This document shows, in pieces, positions 47,171 to 56,295 of a DNA stretch of 64,000 nt. Every line of letters starts with the position of its first letter. The first letter of the stretch is position 1. The notes beneath the pieces were generated by a model. That model had not been told where the DNA came from. It was given only the letters and a program-made list of their open reading frames with translations, and did not search any database. A program made the position numbers and the translations under genes. The DNA comes from Leucobacter chromiireducens subsp. chromiireducens (GTDB taxonomy: Bacteria > Actinomycetota > Actinomycetes > Actinomycetales > Microbacteriaceae). The DNA is taken from assembly GCF_016758255.1 (NCBI RefSeq), contig NZ_QYAD01000004.1:1-64000 (forward strand). Reading direction: 5' to 3'.

Positions 47171-47722
47171 ATGAGCGAGTTTCTCGAGGCGTCGCGCCCG
47201 GATCGGTACGCGCGCAGTTCAGTGCGCTCCGCACGCTTCCCGATGGACTTCACCTTCGACGAGCTGGTTCCCGGCGTGATCGTCGCATTCGTGCTCTACC
47301 AGGCGCTACTGATCGGCACGCTGATCCTCGCACAGATGGTCACCGCCCTCGCTACGTGGCTGGCTGGCACGGCAACATTTGCCCCGCCCACCCTCGAAGA
47401 CGCCATGTACCTGCTGCCAGTTTTCATGTTCTCGCTGATGGCGTCCGCGTTCGCGTGCGTCACGTACGGGCCGGCTCTCGCTTGGCTGCTCGGCAAGCTC
47501 CTGCGATCCCAGTCGAACAAGTGGGTGCATCGGGTTGCCTTTACTGGCTTGGGCGCAGCCGTGGGGGTGCTCACCGAGCTCGGTCTCATCGCCTCGTCCG
47601 CCGGAGGAATCTCCGCCGTCAACCTGGGGGACCCCATCTTCCTGCTCATGGCTGCCCCCGCTGCGCTCGCTGTGCCACTGGGTTGGGAGTACGCGAGCTC
47701 ACGCGCACTTCGCTCGCGATGA
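47171..47722 (+). CDS. Hypothetical four-helix membrane protein
   Basis: A 183-residue protein with four predicted membrane helices (about 33-62, 78-105, 118-140 and 150-170) and a polar N-terminus. I do not recognise the family. Start could be ATG at 47171 or the ATG at 47243 (MDFTFDELVPG), the latter giving a more typical membrane protein start. Confidence 0.7.
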   Translation: MSEFLEASRPDRYARSSVRSARFPMDFTFDELVPGVIVAFVLYQALLIGTLILAQMVTALATWLAGTATFAPPTLEDAMYLLPVFMFSLMASAFACVTYGPALAWLLGKLLRSQSNKWVHRVAFTGLGAAVGVLTELGLIASSAGGISAVNLGDPIFLLMAAPAALAVPLGWEYASSRALRSR

Positions 47723-47940
47723 CGGGTGACCGCAATGCGCGCCACTATGTAAATCTCGGCCGTGACCTTTTGTCTTTCTGAGAGAACCCCACATCCGTGT
47801 TAGTGTGCTGGTCGGGCCAGAATGGGAATGCGTGGCGATCACCGCCTCGCCCAGCCCGCCCGTGCACATTGAGACGGGTCACTCATGGTCTCGAACTTGA
47901 GACCTCGGGCGCATGCGCGCGAGAAGGTAAGGGAACGGTA

Positions 47941-49014
47941 TTGAAGAACAAGAAGATCCTCGCTGCCGGAGCAATCGCGACCCTCGGAGTCGGCGTCGCG
48001 ACAGGAATCACTTTGGGACCGGGGAACACCGAACCTGCGCAGGCAGCGGCTGGTGACATTGTGTGCGACATCTTCCACGGCGGCATCCGAAACCTCCAGG
48101 TTGTGCAATCCGGCGACCGGACCTTCGAGGTGACCTACGTTGACCAGAACACGCTCGCCGGTCAGGACACCGCACCCGGCGTGGATGACCGCTATGCGCC
48201 GCTTCCCGCAGAGTTCCGTGATGCAACAAACAGGATCACCCTCGGGGATGCGGTTGCCGCAAGTGCGTTGCGTGTGAGCCAGAGTGTGGTGACAGGGCCT
48301 GCGAGTGACCCCTCACAATCCGACTGGCAGGTCGATCAAGTGATCGGCAACGAGGCCGCACCCTGGGAAAGCGCCGCGCTTGCACACCAGGAAATCACCT
48401 GGGTACACGACGTCGACGCCCGCACCGTCGTCACAAATGGTGTCGTCGGGGAGCAAGTGCGACCGAGCGATTTTCCGCTTCCGTGGCTCCTGAGTGAAGA
48501 CTCGACCAGCGTGCTTCAGTTCACGCTCACGGTTCCCGATGATGCGACTGGCACCGTCCCATTGATCACGTCACTTGCCGGCTCCTTCGTCACTACGGCT
48601 TGGAGTCAGGCCACGTGGACCTGGAGCAAGGACCAAGACGTAGAGTTCAGCACGCCCGTCACCTGCTCGGTAGAGTTCGAGGACAAGTCGACCGACCCCG
48701 GGCCCACCGACCCTGGAACGACGGATCCGGGCGCCACCGACCCCGGGACGACGGATCCTGGCACCACCGAGCCCGGAACGACCGACCCCGGGACCACCGA
48801 GCCCGGAACGACCGACCCCGGGACCACCGAGCCCGGAACGACCGACGCAGGCACCACCGACTCCGGTACGACGTCTCCGAACTCCGGAAAGGGCACTGCT
48901 ACCGAACTCGCTCGAACCGGCAGCCCCATGAGCCCCAGCACCCTGGGGTTCGCAGCGGGAGCGTTGCTGCTCGTCGGTGCCGGCCTCCTCACGATCCGCC
49001 GTATCGTTCGCTAA
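47941..49014 (+). CDS. Secreted, sortase-anchored surface protein (LAxTG)
   Basis: A 357-residue wall protein. The signal region (LKNKKILAAGAIATLGVGVATGITLG) resembles the alternate/SipW-like signal type seen in actinobacteria. A globular domain of about 210 residues follows, then a Pro/Gly/Thr spacer (repeat 48691-48870), the sorting signal LARTG, a hydrophobic helix and a basic tail (RRIVR). LAxTG is the motif used by class E sortases. The likely start is TTG at 47941 with GGGA 6 bases upstream. Confidence 0.82.
   Translation: MKNKKILAAGAIATLGVGVATGITLGPGNTEPAQAAAGDIVCDIFHGGIRNLQVVQSGDRTFEVTYVDQNTLAGQDTAPGVDDRYAPLPAEFRDATNRITLGDAVAASALRVSQSVVTGPASDPSQSDWQVDQVIGNEAAPWESAALAHQEITWVHDVDARTVVTNGVVGEQVRPSDFPLPWLLSEDSTSVLQFTLTVPDDATGTVPLITSLAGSFVTTAWSQATWTWSKDQDVEFSTPVTCSVEFEDKSTDPGPTDPGTTDPGATDPGTTDPGTTEPGTTDPGTTEPGTTDPGTTEPGTTDAGTTDSGTTSPNSGKGTATELARTGSPMSPSTLGFAAGALLLVGAGLLTIRRIVR
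48691..48870 (+). repeat. Twelve-unit 15-base tandem repeat encoding the wall spacer
   Basis: Twelve units of 15 bases encode five-residue blocks of the form T-D/E-P-G-T. In the later units D and E alternate, giving a 30-base higher-order period. It spans the stretch between the folded domain and the sorting signal. Such repeats commonly vary in copy number between strains. Confidence 0.9.
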
Positions 49015-49022
49015 GCCGGTGC

Positions 49023-49056
49023 GAAGCTCCGATCCAGAATTCTGGACCGGAGCTTC
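49023..49056. terminator. Convergent-gene terminator hairpin
   Basis: GAAGCTCCG and CGGAGCTTC arms continue after one mismatch into TCCAGA/TCTGGA-type pairs, giving a long stem just past the surface protein stop. It serves the plus-strand gene and probably the convergent map gene too. Confidence 0.75.
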
Positions 49057-49097
49057 GGGCTGAGCACCTACCGGGTGTGAGCTATCGTGGCAGGCCG

Positions 49098-49967
49098 CTA
49101 GTCCGAGACCGTGAGCAGCTCGAAGCCATCCTCGCGAATCACGACGGTGTGCTCAAACTGCGCGGTGATGCTCTTGTCGCGCGTCGTGACCGTCCAGCCG
49201 TCGTCCCACTGATCCCACTCATGTCCGCCGAGCGTGAGCATCGGCTCGACCGTGAACACCATGCCCGGAACGATGATGTCGCCGTAGCTCGGCGCCGAGT
49301 CGTAGTGTGGAATGATGAGCCCGGAGTGGAATGAAGAGCCGACGCCGTGTCCGGTAAAGTCACGCACCACCCCATAGCCGAAGCGCTTCGCATACGTTTC
49401 GATGACACGACCGATCACGTTGACAGCGCGGCCCGGCTTCGCGGCTTTGATGCCGCGCATCATCGCCTCGTGCGTGCGCTCGATGAGCAGGTCAACCTCT
49501 TCGGCTACCTCACCCACGCGATAGGTGCGGTTCGTGTCGCCATGGAAGCCATCCAGATACGCGGTCACGTCGACGTTCACAAGGTCACCCTCGCGCAGCA
49601 CAGTGTCATCGGGGATGCCGTGACAGATCACCTCGTTCACCGAGGTGCACGATGACGCGGGGTAACCGCGGTAGCCGAGAGTCGAGGGGTACGCGCCGGC
49701 GGCGACGACCACCTCGTGCGCTACGCGATCCAACTCTGCGGTCGTGACGCCGGGGCGAACCGCCTCGCCCACCGCGTCGAGCGCGCGGGAAGCAATCCGT
49801 CCGGCCGCGCGAATCTTCGCGACCTCTTCCGCCGTGTACGTGTTGTCGCCCTCGTACGGCGGCGGCGTCACGAGGCCAACGTAGGGCGGCCGCGCAATGC
49901 TTGCGGGAACCTGCCGCTGCGCGGGGCGAATACCGGGAGTCAAATGTCCGTGTGCGTCGAAGGGCAT
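49098..49967 (-). CDS. map: Methionine aminopeptidase, type I with N-terminal extension
   Basis: A 289-residue M24 peptidase that removes the initiator methionine. Metal ligands are visible in [19 protein letters not shown] (two Asp), [12 protein letters not shown] (His), VFTVEPML (Glu) and AQFEHTVVI (Glu). The first 40 residues are the Pro-rich extension of actinobacterial MetAP (the SH3-ligand-like segment in MetAP1c). It is convergent with the surface protein gene. Confidence 0.94.
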   Translation of the reverse strand: MPFDAHGHLTPGIRPAQRQVPASIARPPYVGLVTPPPYEGDNTYTAEEVAKIRAAGRIASRALDAVGEAVRPGVTTAELDRVAHEVVVAAGAYPSTLGYRGYPASSCTSVNEVICHGIPDDTVLREGDLVNVDVTAYLDGFHGDTNRTYRVGEVAEEVDLLIERTHEAMMRGIKAAKPGRAVNVIGRVIETYAKRFGYGVVRDFTGHGVGSSFHSGLIIPHYDSAPSYGDIIVPGMVFTVEPMLTLGGHEWDQWDDGWTVTTRDKSITAQFEHTVVIREDGFELLTVSD

Positions 49968-50033
49968 GGCTCTAGTCTATGAAGTGCACGCAGTGCTTGC
50001 TGCGGGCACCGCCGAAGCGGAAGGACTCGGATC

Positions 50034-50243
50034 ATGAGTAAGCGGGACTGGGGGATCGAGGATCCCGAGGAGACCTACTGGTTCAACACGCGCACGGGTG
50101 AGGTCGAGGAGGGGCCGCAGTCGCTGTCCGTCGATCGCGTGGGACCGTTCTCGACACGGGAGGAAGCGGCGCACGCCAACCAGATTCTCGAGGAGCGCGC
50201 ACGTGCGTGGCGCGAGGAAGAAGAGTCGACCGAGGACTACTAG
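50034..50243 (+). CDS. Small SPOR-like acidic protein
   Basis: A 69-residue protein: MSKRDWGIEDPEETYWFNTRTGEVEEG, then RVGPFSTREEAAHANQILEERARAW. The pattern YWFNxxTGxVE...GPFxTxxEAxxA is that of short SPOR-like or hypothetical proteins that stand before glnA in many actinobacteria. GAAGGA lies about 7 bases before the ATG. Confidence 0.8.
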   Translation: MSKRDWGIEDPEETYWFNTRTGEVEEGPQSLSVDRVGPFSTREEAAHANQILEERARAWREEEESTEDY

Positions 50244-50388
50244 ACCGCTACTCGGCGCACTCTCCGGTCGCCGTAACACGCTCGACACGCGTGCGCGGTA
50301 GTCTGAACGCGAGCGCACCGCGGAGCACGCGGCGCGCGAGACACCCACGCGTGGCGCGAGCCGCCGCGCGGCAACGAACGGAGCCGGT

Positions 50389-51726
50389 GTGAGCAAGCAG
50401 CGCGATTTCGTCCTTCGCACGATCGAGGAGCGGGGCGTCAAGTTCGTGCGCCTCTGGTTCAGCGATGTTTCCGGGACTTTGAAATCGGTTGCGCTCGCGC
50501 CGGCCGAGGTCGAGGGTGCCTTCAGCGAAGGCATCGGCTTCGACGGCTCCGCGATTGAGGGCCTCACCCGGGCGTATGAGTCAGACCTGCTCGCGATCCC
50601 CGACCCCGCAACGTTCCAACTGCTGCCCTGGCGCAGTCAGGACGCGCCGACCGCGCGCATGTTCTGCGACATCCGCACCCCGAACGGGGAGCCCGCGGTT
50701 GCGGATCCGCGCAACGTGTTGAAGCGCACACTCGCGCACGCCGCCGACCGTGGGTTCACCTTCTACACGCACCCGGAAATCGAGTTCTACCTCCTGAAGT
50801 CCAAGGAGTTTGGAGCTGAGGGCCCGACCCCGGTCGACCGCGCGGGCTACTTCGACAACGTGCCGGGCGGCACCGCACATGACTTCCGGCGCGAGAGCGT
50901 CGCGATGCTTGAGGATCTCGGAATCTCGGTCGAGTTCAGCCACCACGAGGCCGGCCCCGGGCAGAACGAGATCGACCTGCGGTACGCCGACGCACTGACC
51001 ACGGCCGACAACCTCATGACCTTCCGCACGGTCGTGAAAGAGGTGGCGATCACCCAGGGCGTGCACGCAACCTTCATGCCGAAACCGCTCGCCGGGCACC
51101 CCGGCTCCGGCATGCACACCCATCTCTCGCTATTCGAGGGCGACACGAACGCGTTCTACGACCCGGGTGCGAAGTACCAGCTTTCGCAGACTGGCCGGCG
51201 TTTCGTCGCGGGCCTGCTTCGCCACGCTCCGGAGATCACCGCGGTCACCAACCAGTACATCAACTCCTATAAGCGCCTGTGGGGCGGCGACGAGGCCCCC
51301 TCATTCGTGAGCTGGGGGCACAACAACCGCTCTGCGCTTGTACGCGTCCCGATGTACAAGCCGGGCAAGGGTGGCGCGGCCCGCGTGGAGTACCGCGCAC
51401 TCGACAGCGCCGTGAACCCCTATCTTGGGTTCTCCGTGCTCCTCGCGGCCGGCCTCAAGGGCATCGAGGAAGAGTACGAGCTGCCGCCCGAGGCCGAGAA
51501 CAACGTGTGGGCGCTCTCGGACGGCGAGCGCCGCGCAATGGGCTTCGACGCACTTCCCACGAGCCTCGACCACGCGCTTGCGGTGATGGAACGCTCCGAG
51601 CTGGTTGCAGAGACTCTCGGTGAGCAGGTGTTCGCCTACTTCCTGCGTGACAAGCGGCGCGAGGTAGCCGAGTACCGGAGCCAGGTCACGCCGTACGAGC
51701 TGTCATCCATGCTCGACACGGTCTAG
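50389..51726 (+). CDS. Glutamine synthetase, GlnA2-type without adenylylation site
   Basis: A 445-residue GS-fold enzyme: ATP/metal motifs HPEIEFYLL, HHEAGPGQNEIDLRY and PLAGHPGSGMHTHLSL, and substrate loop RVEYRALDSAVNPYLGF. In place of the adenylylation tyrosine of the main enzyme it has ENNVWALSDGER, so GlnE should not modify it. Actinobacterial GlnA2 has this form. The GTG start has GGAG 5 bases upstream; glnE follows 18 bases later in the same direction. Confidence 0.9.
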   Translation: MSKQRDFVLRTIEERGVKFVRLWFSDVSGTLKSVALAPAEVEGAFSEGIGFDGSAIEGLTRAYESDLLAIPDPATFQLLPWRSQDAPTARMFCDIRTPNGEPAVADPRNVLKRTLAHAADRGFTFYTHPEIEFYLLKSKEFGAEGPTPVDRAGYFDNVPGGTAHDFRRESVAMLEDLGISVEFSHHEAGPGQNEIDLRYADALTTADNLMTFRTVVKEVAITQGVHATFMPKPLAGHPGSGMHTHLSLFEGDTNAFYDPGAKYQLSQTGRRFVAGLLRHAPEITAVTNQYINSYKRLWGGDEAPSFVSWGHNNRSALVRVPMYKPGKGGAARVEYRALDSAVNPYLGFSVLLAAGLKGIEEEYELPPEAENNVWALSDGERRAMGFDALPTSLDHALAVMERSELVAETLGEQVFAYFLRDKRREVAEYRSQVTPYELSSMLDTV

Positions 51727-51744
51727 GCGAGGATTCTCCCCGCA

Positions 51745-54700
51745 ATGGCGGATCCACGCCCCGAATTGAAGCTCGCCGAGCTCGCGCGCGCCGGTTTCCA
51801 GGAGCTCACCGCCTCACGCACGGCACTCCAGGAGCTGCTGCCCTGCGTGAGCGTGACGCAGAGTGAGCTGCTCGCGGCATTCGCTGCCGCAGCTGACCCC
51901 GATGCGGCGCTCGTGCGCATTCGAGCGCTCGCTGAGGGGGAGACGGAGCTTGTCGCGTCGCTGGATGCCGAGCAGCTCGTTCGCCTGTGCCGTCTCGTCG
52001 GCGCGTCTCCCGCGCTTGGCGACTTCTTCGTGCGCCGACCCGAAGGGCTCGCGGAGCTCCTTGCACGCGGGGGAGCCCTCGTGCCCGCGGAGCAGGCGCT
52101 CGCGGTGCTCCTCTCTTCGGTGCACGACACAGCAACGGGCGTTGCGCTCGCGGGTCCTGCCGGCTGGGCCGAGTTGCGTGTGGCGTATCGCTCACTTCTC
52201 GCGAGCGTCATGCTCTTCGATCTCGAGCGCACGGCCGAGGGACTCGCGCTCGAGTCGTTTGAGCACGTCGCTTCGAGCCTCTCCGCGCTTGCGGGCGCCG
52301 CGGTGGAAGCCTCGCTCGCCGTCGCCCGCGCCAGCCTTGCTGCTGGAGTGAGCGGACCGGCGGTGCGGCGCGAGCGCATTGACGCCACGCAGCTCGCGGT
52401 GATTGCCATGGGCAAGTGCGGCGCCGAAGAGCTGAACGTCGTCTCGGACGTTGACGTCGTGTTCATCGCGCGCAGCGCCACGCAGCCGGGCACCGACGAA
52501 GATGCTGGCGCAGATCTCCTCAACACAGACACGCTGATCAGGATCGCCACCCGCCTCGCGAGCGAGACGATGCGCGGAATCCACGACCCGTGCATCGAAC
52601 CGCCCCTGTGGGAACTCGACGCGAACTTGCGTCCCGAGGGACGCCACGGTGCGCTCGTGCGCACACTCGGTTCGATACTCACGTACTACGAGCGCTGGGC
52701 GAAGGGGTGGGAGTTCCAGGCGCTGCTCAAAGCTCGGCCGCTTGCCGGCGACCTCGAGCTTGGCGACGAGTTTGTCGCTGGCACGCGGGACGCGGTGTGG
52801 GCGTCGTCCAATCGTGAGGACTTCGTCGGTTCGGTGCAGCGCATGCGCGAGCGAGTCACGGAGCACATCGACACGGATGACCTTGAAGTCCAGTTGAAGC
52901 TTGGCCCAGGTGGGCTGCGCGACATCGAGTTCAGTGTGCAGCTTCTGCAGCTTGTCCATGGCCAGTACGACGACCGCTTGCACCTCCGCGGGACCTTACC
53001 GGCACTCCAGGCGCTCGTAGACGGTGGCTACATTGCGCGCAGCGACGGTGAGCGACTCGCGACCGACTATCGGTTCCTCCGTGTTCTGGAGCATCGGCTT
53101 CAGCTGCGCGAGCTTCGTCGAACGGCGATCATGCCGCTCGACGAGGAGGGCCTCCGAGTACTTGCCCGTGCGAGCGGACTCGCACCGACGGGTGTTGCCC
53201 TGCTGCGCGAGTGGGAGAGCGTCAAGCGCGAGGTGCGCGAGCTGCACCTCAAGATCTTCTACGCTCCGCTCCTCAGTGCCGTCGCGGCGCTCCCCGAGGA
53301 GGAGTTCGCCCTCGGCAGCGCCGAGGCGCGCGCCCGACTCGCGAGCATCGGTTTCCGCGACCCCGAGGGCGCCATTCGACACCTCGCTGAACTCACGCGC
53401 GGCACATCGCGTCGCGCGCGCATTCACCGGAATCTCCTCCCGGTTCTGCTGCAATGGCTTGCAGACGGCACGGACCCAGACTTCGGGCTCCTCGCATTCC
53501 GTCGGGTCAGCGAGGCGAACCGTGAATCACCCTGGTACCTGCGCCTCCTCCGCGACGGAGCTGAGGCTGCCGAGCGGCTCACGCGCGTGCTCTCCTCCTC
53601 TCGCTTCGCGGCGGAGCTCTTGGAGACGATTCCTGAGGCAGTCGCCTGGCTCGAAAGCGATGCGGCCCTCCTCCCGCGAGCGCTCGATACGCTGCGCGAC
53701 GAGATGCGCTCACTCGCATCACGGCGCGCCACTGTGGATGAGGCCGGAGCAGCGCTCCGCGGCGTGCACCGGCGAGAGGTGCTCCGGCTCGCGATGGGGC
53801 GCATCACGGGCGTGATTGATGAGCCCGAGGTCGCGCAGGGTCTCGACGCGGCGCACACAGCACTCCTCGACGCCCTGCTCATCATGCTGGACCGGGCTGC
53901 GGTCGCGGCGGAACAACCGCACGAATTTGATCTCGCGCTCATCGGCATGGGTCGCTACGGGGGTGGCGAGCTCGGGTTTGCCTCGGACATCGATCTGATC
54001 GCCGTGTTCCAACCCGCACCGAGCATCGCGGTTGACCAGGCCGCCCGCGCCGCGATCAAGCGCGTCACCGAGCTTCGTCGGCTGGTGTCGGATCCTCGTT
54101 TTCCGGTCGACCTCGATTTCGATCTCCGACCCGAGGGGAAGAACGGTCCCATCGCACGCAGCCTCGAGGCCTCACGTGTCTACTACGAGCGCTGGTCCGT
54201 CACCTGGGAAGCACAGGCGCTGCTCCGGGCTCGCCCCGTCGCGGGTGACAGCACGCTCGGCGCCGCGTTCGTAGCGCTCGCCGACCAGATCCGTTATCCG
54301 GCAACGTTCACCGACGAGCAGGTGCGCGAGGTGCGCCGCATGAAGGCCCGGGTCGAGGCGGAGCGCTTGCCGCGCGGTGCGGATCCCAAGCGGCATCTCA
54401 AGCTCGGTCCCGGCGGGCTCACCGACGTCGAATGGCTGGTACAGCTGCTGCAGCTCAGAAATGGTGCCGAGATCCCGGCGCTTCGCACGGTGTCGACGCT
54501 GTCGGCGCTCGATGCGGCTGTTGACCATGAGCTCATCGGCGCGGAGGACGCGGCCCACCTTGCCGACTCGTGGCGATACGCGAGCAGTGTGCGTTCCGCC
54601 CTGAAGCTTTGGAATGGGCGCGCGAGCGACTCGCTTCCCACCGATCGCGTGGAGCTCGAGGGGATCGCGAGCGTGCTCGGCCTGCCTGAGCGACGCACAT

Positions 54701-54804
54701 CCGAACTCGAGGAGCGTTGGTTCTCGGTGTCTCGTCGTGCCCGCGGCGTGGTCGAGCGGGAGTTCTTCGGGTATGACGAGCTCGAGTTTCCCGAACGCCT
54801 CTAG
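51745..54804 (+). CDS. glnE: Glutamine synthetase adenylyltransferase/deadenylase
   Basis: A 1019-residue two-headed enzyme. The N-terminal deadenylase-type nucleotidyltransferase has IAMGKCGAEELNVVSDVDVVFIA (about 212-236). The C-terminal adenylyltransferase has LIGMGRYGGGELGFASDIDLIAVF (about 732-756). Both carry the GxG..E(L)...SD(I/V)D signature. It tunes the activity of the adenylylatable glutamine synthetase encoded at 57972-59396. Start ATG at 51745; it is in an operon with glnA2. Confidence 0.95.
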   Translation: MADPRPELKLAELARAGFQELTASRTALQELLPCVSVTQSELLAAFAAAADPDAALVRIRALAEGETELVASLDAEQLVRLCRLVGASPALGDFFVRRPEGLAELLARGGALVPAEQALAVLLSSVHDTATGVALAGPAGWAELRVAYRSLLASVMLFDLERTAEGLALESFEHVASSLSALAGAAVEASLAVARASLAAGVSGPAVRRERIDATQLAVIAMGKCGAEELNVVSDVDVVFIARSATQPGTDEDAGADLLNTDTLIRIATRLASETMRGIHDPCIEPPLWELDANLRPEGRHGALVRTLGSILTYYERWAKGWEFQALLKARPLAGDLELGDEFVAGTRDAVWASSNREDFVGSVQRMRERVTEHIDTDDLEVQLKLGPGGLRDIEFSVQLLQLVHGQYDDRLHLRGTLPALQALVDGGYIARSDGERLATDYRFLRVLEHRLQLRELRRTAIMPLDEEGLRVLARASGLAPTGVALLREWESVKREVRELHLKIFYAPLLSAVAALPEEEFALGSAEARARLASIGFRDPEGAIRHLAELTRGTSRRARIHRNLLPVLLQWLADGTDPDFGLLAFRRVSEANRESPWYLRLLRDGAEAAERLTRVLSSSRFAAELLETIPEAVAWLESDAALLPRALDTLRDEMRSLASRRATVDEAGAALRGVHRREVLRLAMGRITGVIDEPEVAQGLDAAHTALLDALLIMLDRAAVAAEQPHEFDLALIGMGRYGGGELGFASDIDLIAVFQPAPSIAVDQAARAAIKRVTELRRLVSDPRFPVDLDFDLRPEGKNGPIARSLEASRVYYERWSVTWEAQALLRARPVAGDSTLGAAFVALADQIRYPATFTDEQVREVRRMKARVEAERLPRGADPKRHLKLGPGGLTDVEWLVQLLQLRNGAEIPALRTVSTLSALDAAVDHELIGAEDAAHLADSWRYASSVRSALKLWNGRASDSLPTDRVELEGIASVLGLPERRTSELEERWFSVSRRARGVVEREFFGYDELEFPERL

Positions 54805-54905
54805 CGTCGCTGACCCGGGGGAGTCACGCGTTCCTTACGAAGTGTTTCCCCTGTGTTTACCCAAAGGGCTTCCCAAGGACGTTATCGAAGCGTAACCTGA
54901 TCGTT

Positions 54906-54983
54906 ATGCATTACTTACAGTCACTTCTTGAGGCTATCCTCGCCGAGGATGGCTCCGAGTTCGACGACGAACTCGAGTCCTAG
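54906..54983 (+). CDS. Possible 25-residue peptide
   Basis: ATG to TAG encodes a 25-residue amphipathic, very acidic peptide: hydrophobic start MHYLQSLLEAIL, tail rich in Asp and Glu. No clear ribosome-binding site is present. A strong terminator lies 64 bases on, so a short transcript carrying only this frame is possible. It could equally be chance or part of a small RNA. Confidence 0.35.
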   Translation: MHYLQSLLEAILAEDGSEFDDELES

Positions 54984-55046
54984 CGCCACCGCGCTACTCA
55001 GCGCCGCAACAGCGACGTTGCATCGGGAGGGTTTCCCGCCCGCACC

Positions 55047-55084
55047 AACAGGCCCGCGACCAGGCAACTGGTCGCGGGCCTGTT
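55047..55084 (+). terminator. Strong terminator hairpin
   Basis: Perfect 17-base arms AACAGGCCCGCGACCAG and CTGGTCGCGGGCCTGTT close a GCAA tetraloop. It ends the glnA2-glnE transcript or a short transcript starting after glnE. Confidence 0.9.
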
Positions 55085-55263
55085 CGCGTCTCCATACGCG
55101 GTGCAGGGCGCGGGGGAGCAGCAGGGCTTCGCATGCGCCCAGCATCGCGCAAAGAAAACCGTGACATGGACCCGTGAAGGGTTTACATTGTGCACAGAGA
55201 GTGACGGTGATCGCGGTGCGAGCCGTGGTCGACGCCACCCACGCCATTGAAGGTGGGGGAGTG

Positions 55264-56295
55264 ATGGAGCTCGATGTCGCGCATGTTGACCAGCAGGTAG
55301 CCACGGGGCGACTTCCAGAGCGCCACCGCATTGACGAGCTTGTCGAAGCTGCCTACCGGCACGCTGGTCGTCATGCCGAAGGCGGGCTCGCCAGCTATAT
55401 CCCGGCCCTCGCCCTCGCCGACCCAGAAGCCTTCGGGGTCAGCGTTGTTGATGTTCATGGTGAAGCACATGAGGAAGGAAACACGCGAGACGAGTTCTCG
55501 ATCCAGTCGATTTCCAAAGTGTTTGTGTACGCGCTTGTCTGCGAGCACCTTGGGCACGACGCCGCCTTTTCGACGGTCGGCGTGAACAACACCGGGCTCG
55601 CGTTCAACTCCATCATCGCGCTTGAGCTGCACGACGGGCACCCGCGGAATCCAATGGTGAATGCGGGTGCACTGACGACCACCGGGCTTGTTCCGGGCGC
55701 GAGTACCGCCGAACGCTGGGAGTTCATTCACGACGGGCTATCGCGGTTCGCTGGACGCGCACTGCAGGTGGATGAGCGGGTGTATCGATCAGAGCTTGAG
55801 ACCCGTCACCGAAACACGGCAATCGCCCAGTTGCTCGTGAGCTACGGACGCATTCGGCAGGACCCCGACGAACTCGTTGATGTGTACACCCGCCAGTGCG
55901 CACTGAGCGTCGATGCTCACGATCTCGCGGTGATGGCCGCCACGCTTGCAGACGGCGGAGTCAATCCCGTCACTGGTGAGCGAGTCGTCTCCGCGCACGT
56001 GGCACGCGACACACTTGCCGTCATGGCGTCCTCCGGCCTCTACGAGAACTCGGGAGAATGGCTGCTCGAAGTCGGCCTCCCCGGAAAGTCAGGCGTTTCA
56101 GGGGGCCTCATCGCTGTCGCCCCGGGGAAGGCCGGCATCGGAACGTTTGCGCCTCCGCTCGACTTGGCAGGAAACAGCGTACGCGGGCAGATCGCCGCCG
56201 CGTATCTCTCGCGGGCGCTGGGACTCAACGTCTTCGCTTCAGCTTCACACTTTGCCCAGGATGGAGAGCCTCATGTCACTCGCAGCACGTCCTGA
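55264..56295 (+). CDS. glsA: Glutaminase (beta-lactamase-like fold)
   Basis: A 343-residue glutaminase converting glutamine to glutamate and ammonia. Catalytic SxxK is in FSIQSISKVF, with the further family motifs PMVNAGAL, ETRHRNTAIA and GLPGKSGVSGGL. The ATG at 55264 is preceded by GGGGGAG. The reading frame overlaps the next MFS gene by 23 bases, so the two are co-translated. Confidence 0.93.
   Translation: MELDVAHVDQQVATGRLPERHRIDELVEAAYRHAGRHAEGGLASYIPALALADPEAFGVSVVDVHGEAHEEGNTRDEFSIQSISKVFVYALVCEHLGHDAAFSTVGVNNTGLAFNSIIALELHDGHPRNPMVNAGALTTTGLVPGASTAERWEFIHDGLSRFAGRALQVDERVYRSELETRHRNTAIAQLLVSYGRIRQDPDELVDVYTRQCALSVDAHDLAVMAATLADGGVNPVTGERVVSAHVARDTLAVMASSGLYENSGEWLLEVGLPGKSGVSGGLIAVAPGKAGIGTFAPPLDLAGNSVRGQIAAAYLSRALGLNVFASASHFAQDGEPHVTRSTS

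Larger units (their letters stand above)
54805..55263 (+). other. Intergenic region between glnE and the glutaminase gene
   Basis: The gap contains one short frame (54906-54983) and a strong terminator (55047-55084). Beyond the terminator, 55085-55263 should hold the glutaminase promoter. No other gene is supported. Confidence 0.5.

Noticed and set aside
48691-48870. CRISPR-like repeat array
   Set aside because: The units are contiguous 15-base coding repeats without spacers; they encode the Pro/Gly/Thr wall spacer.
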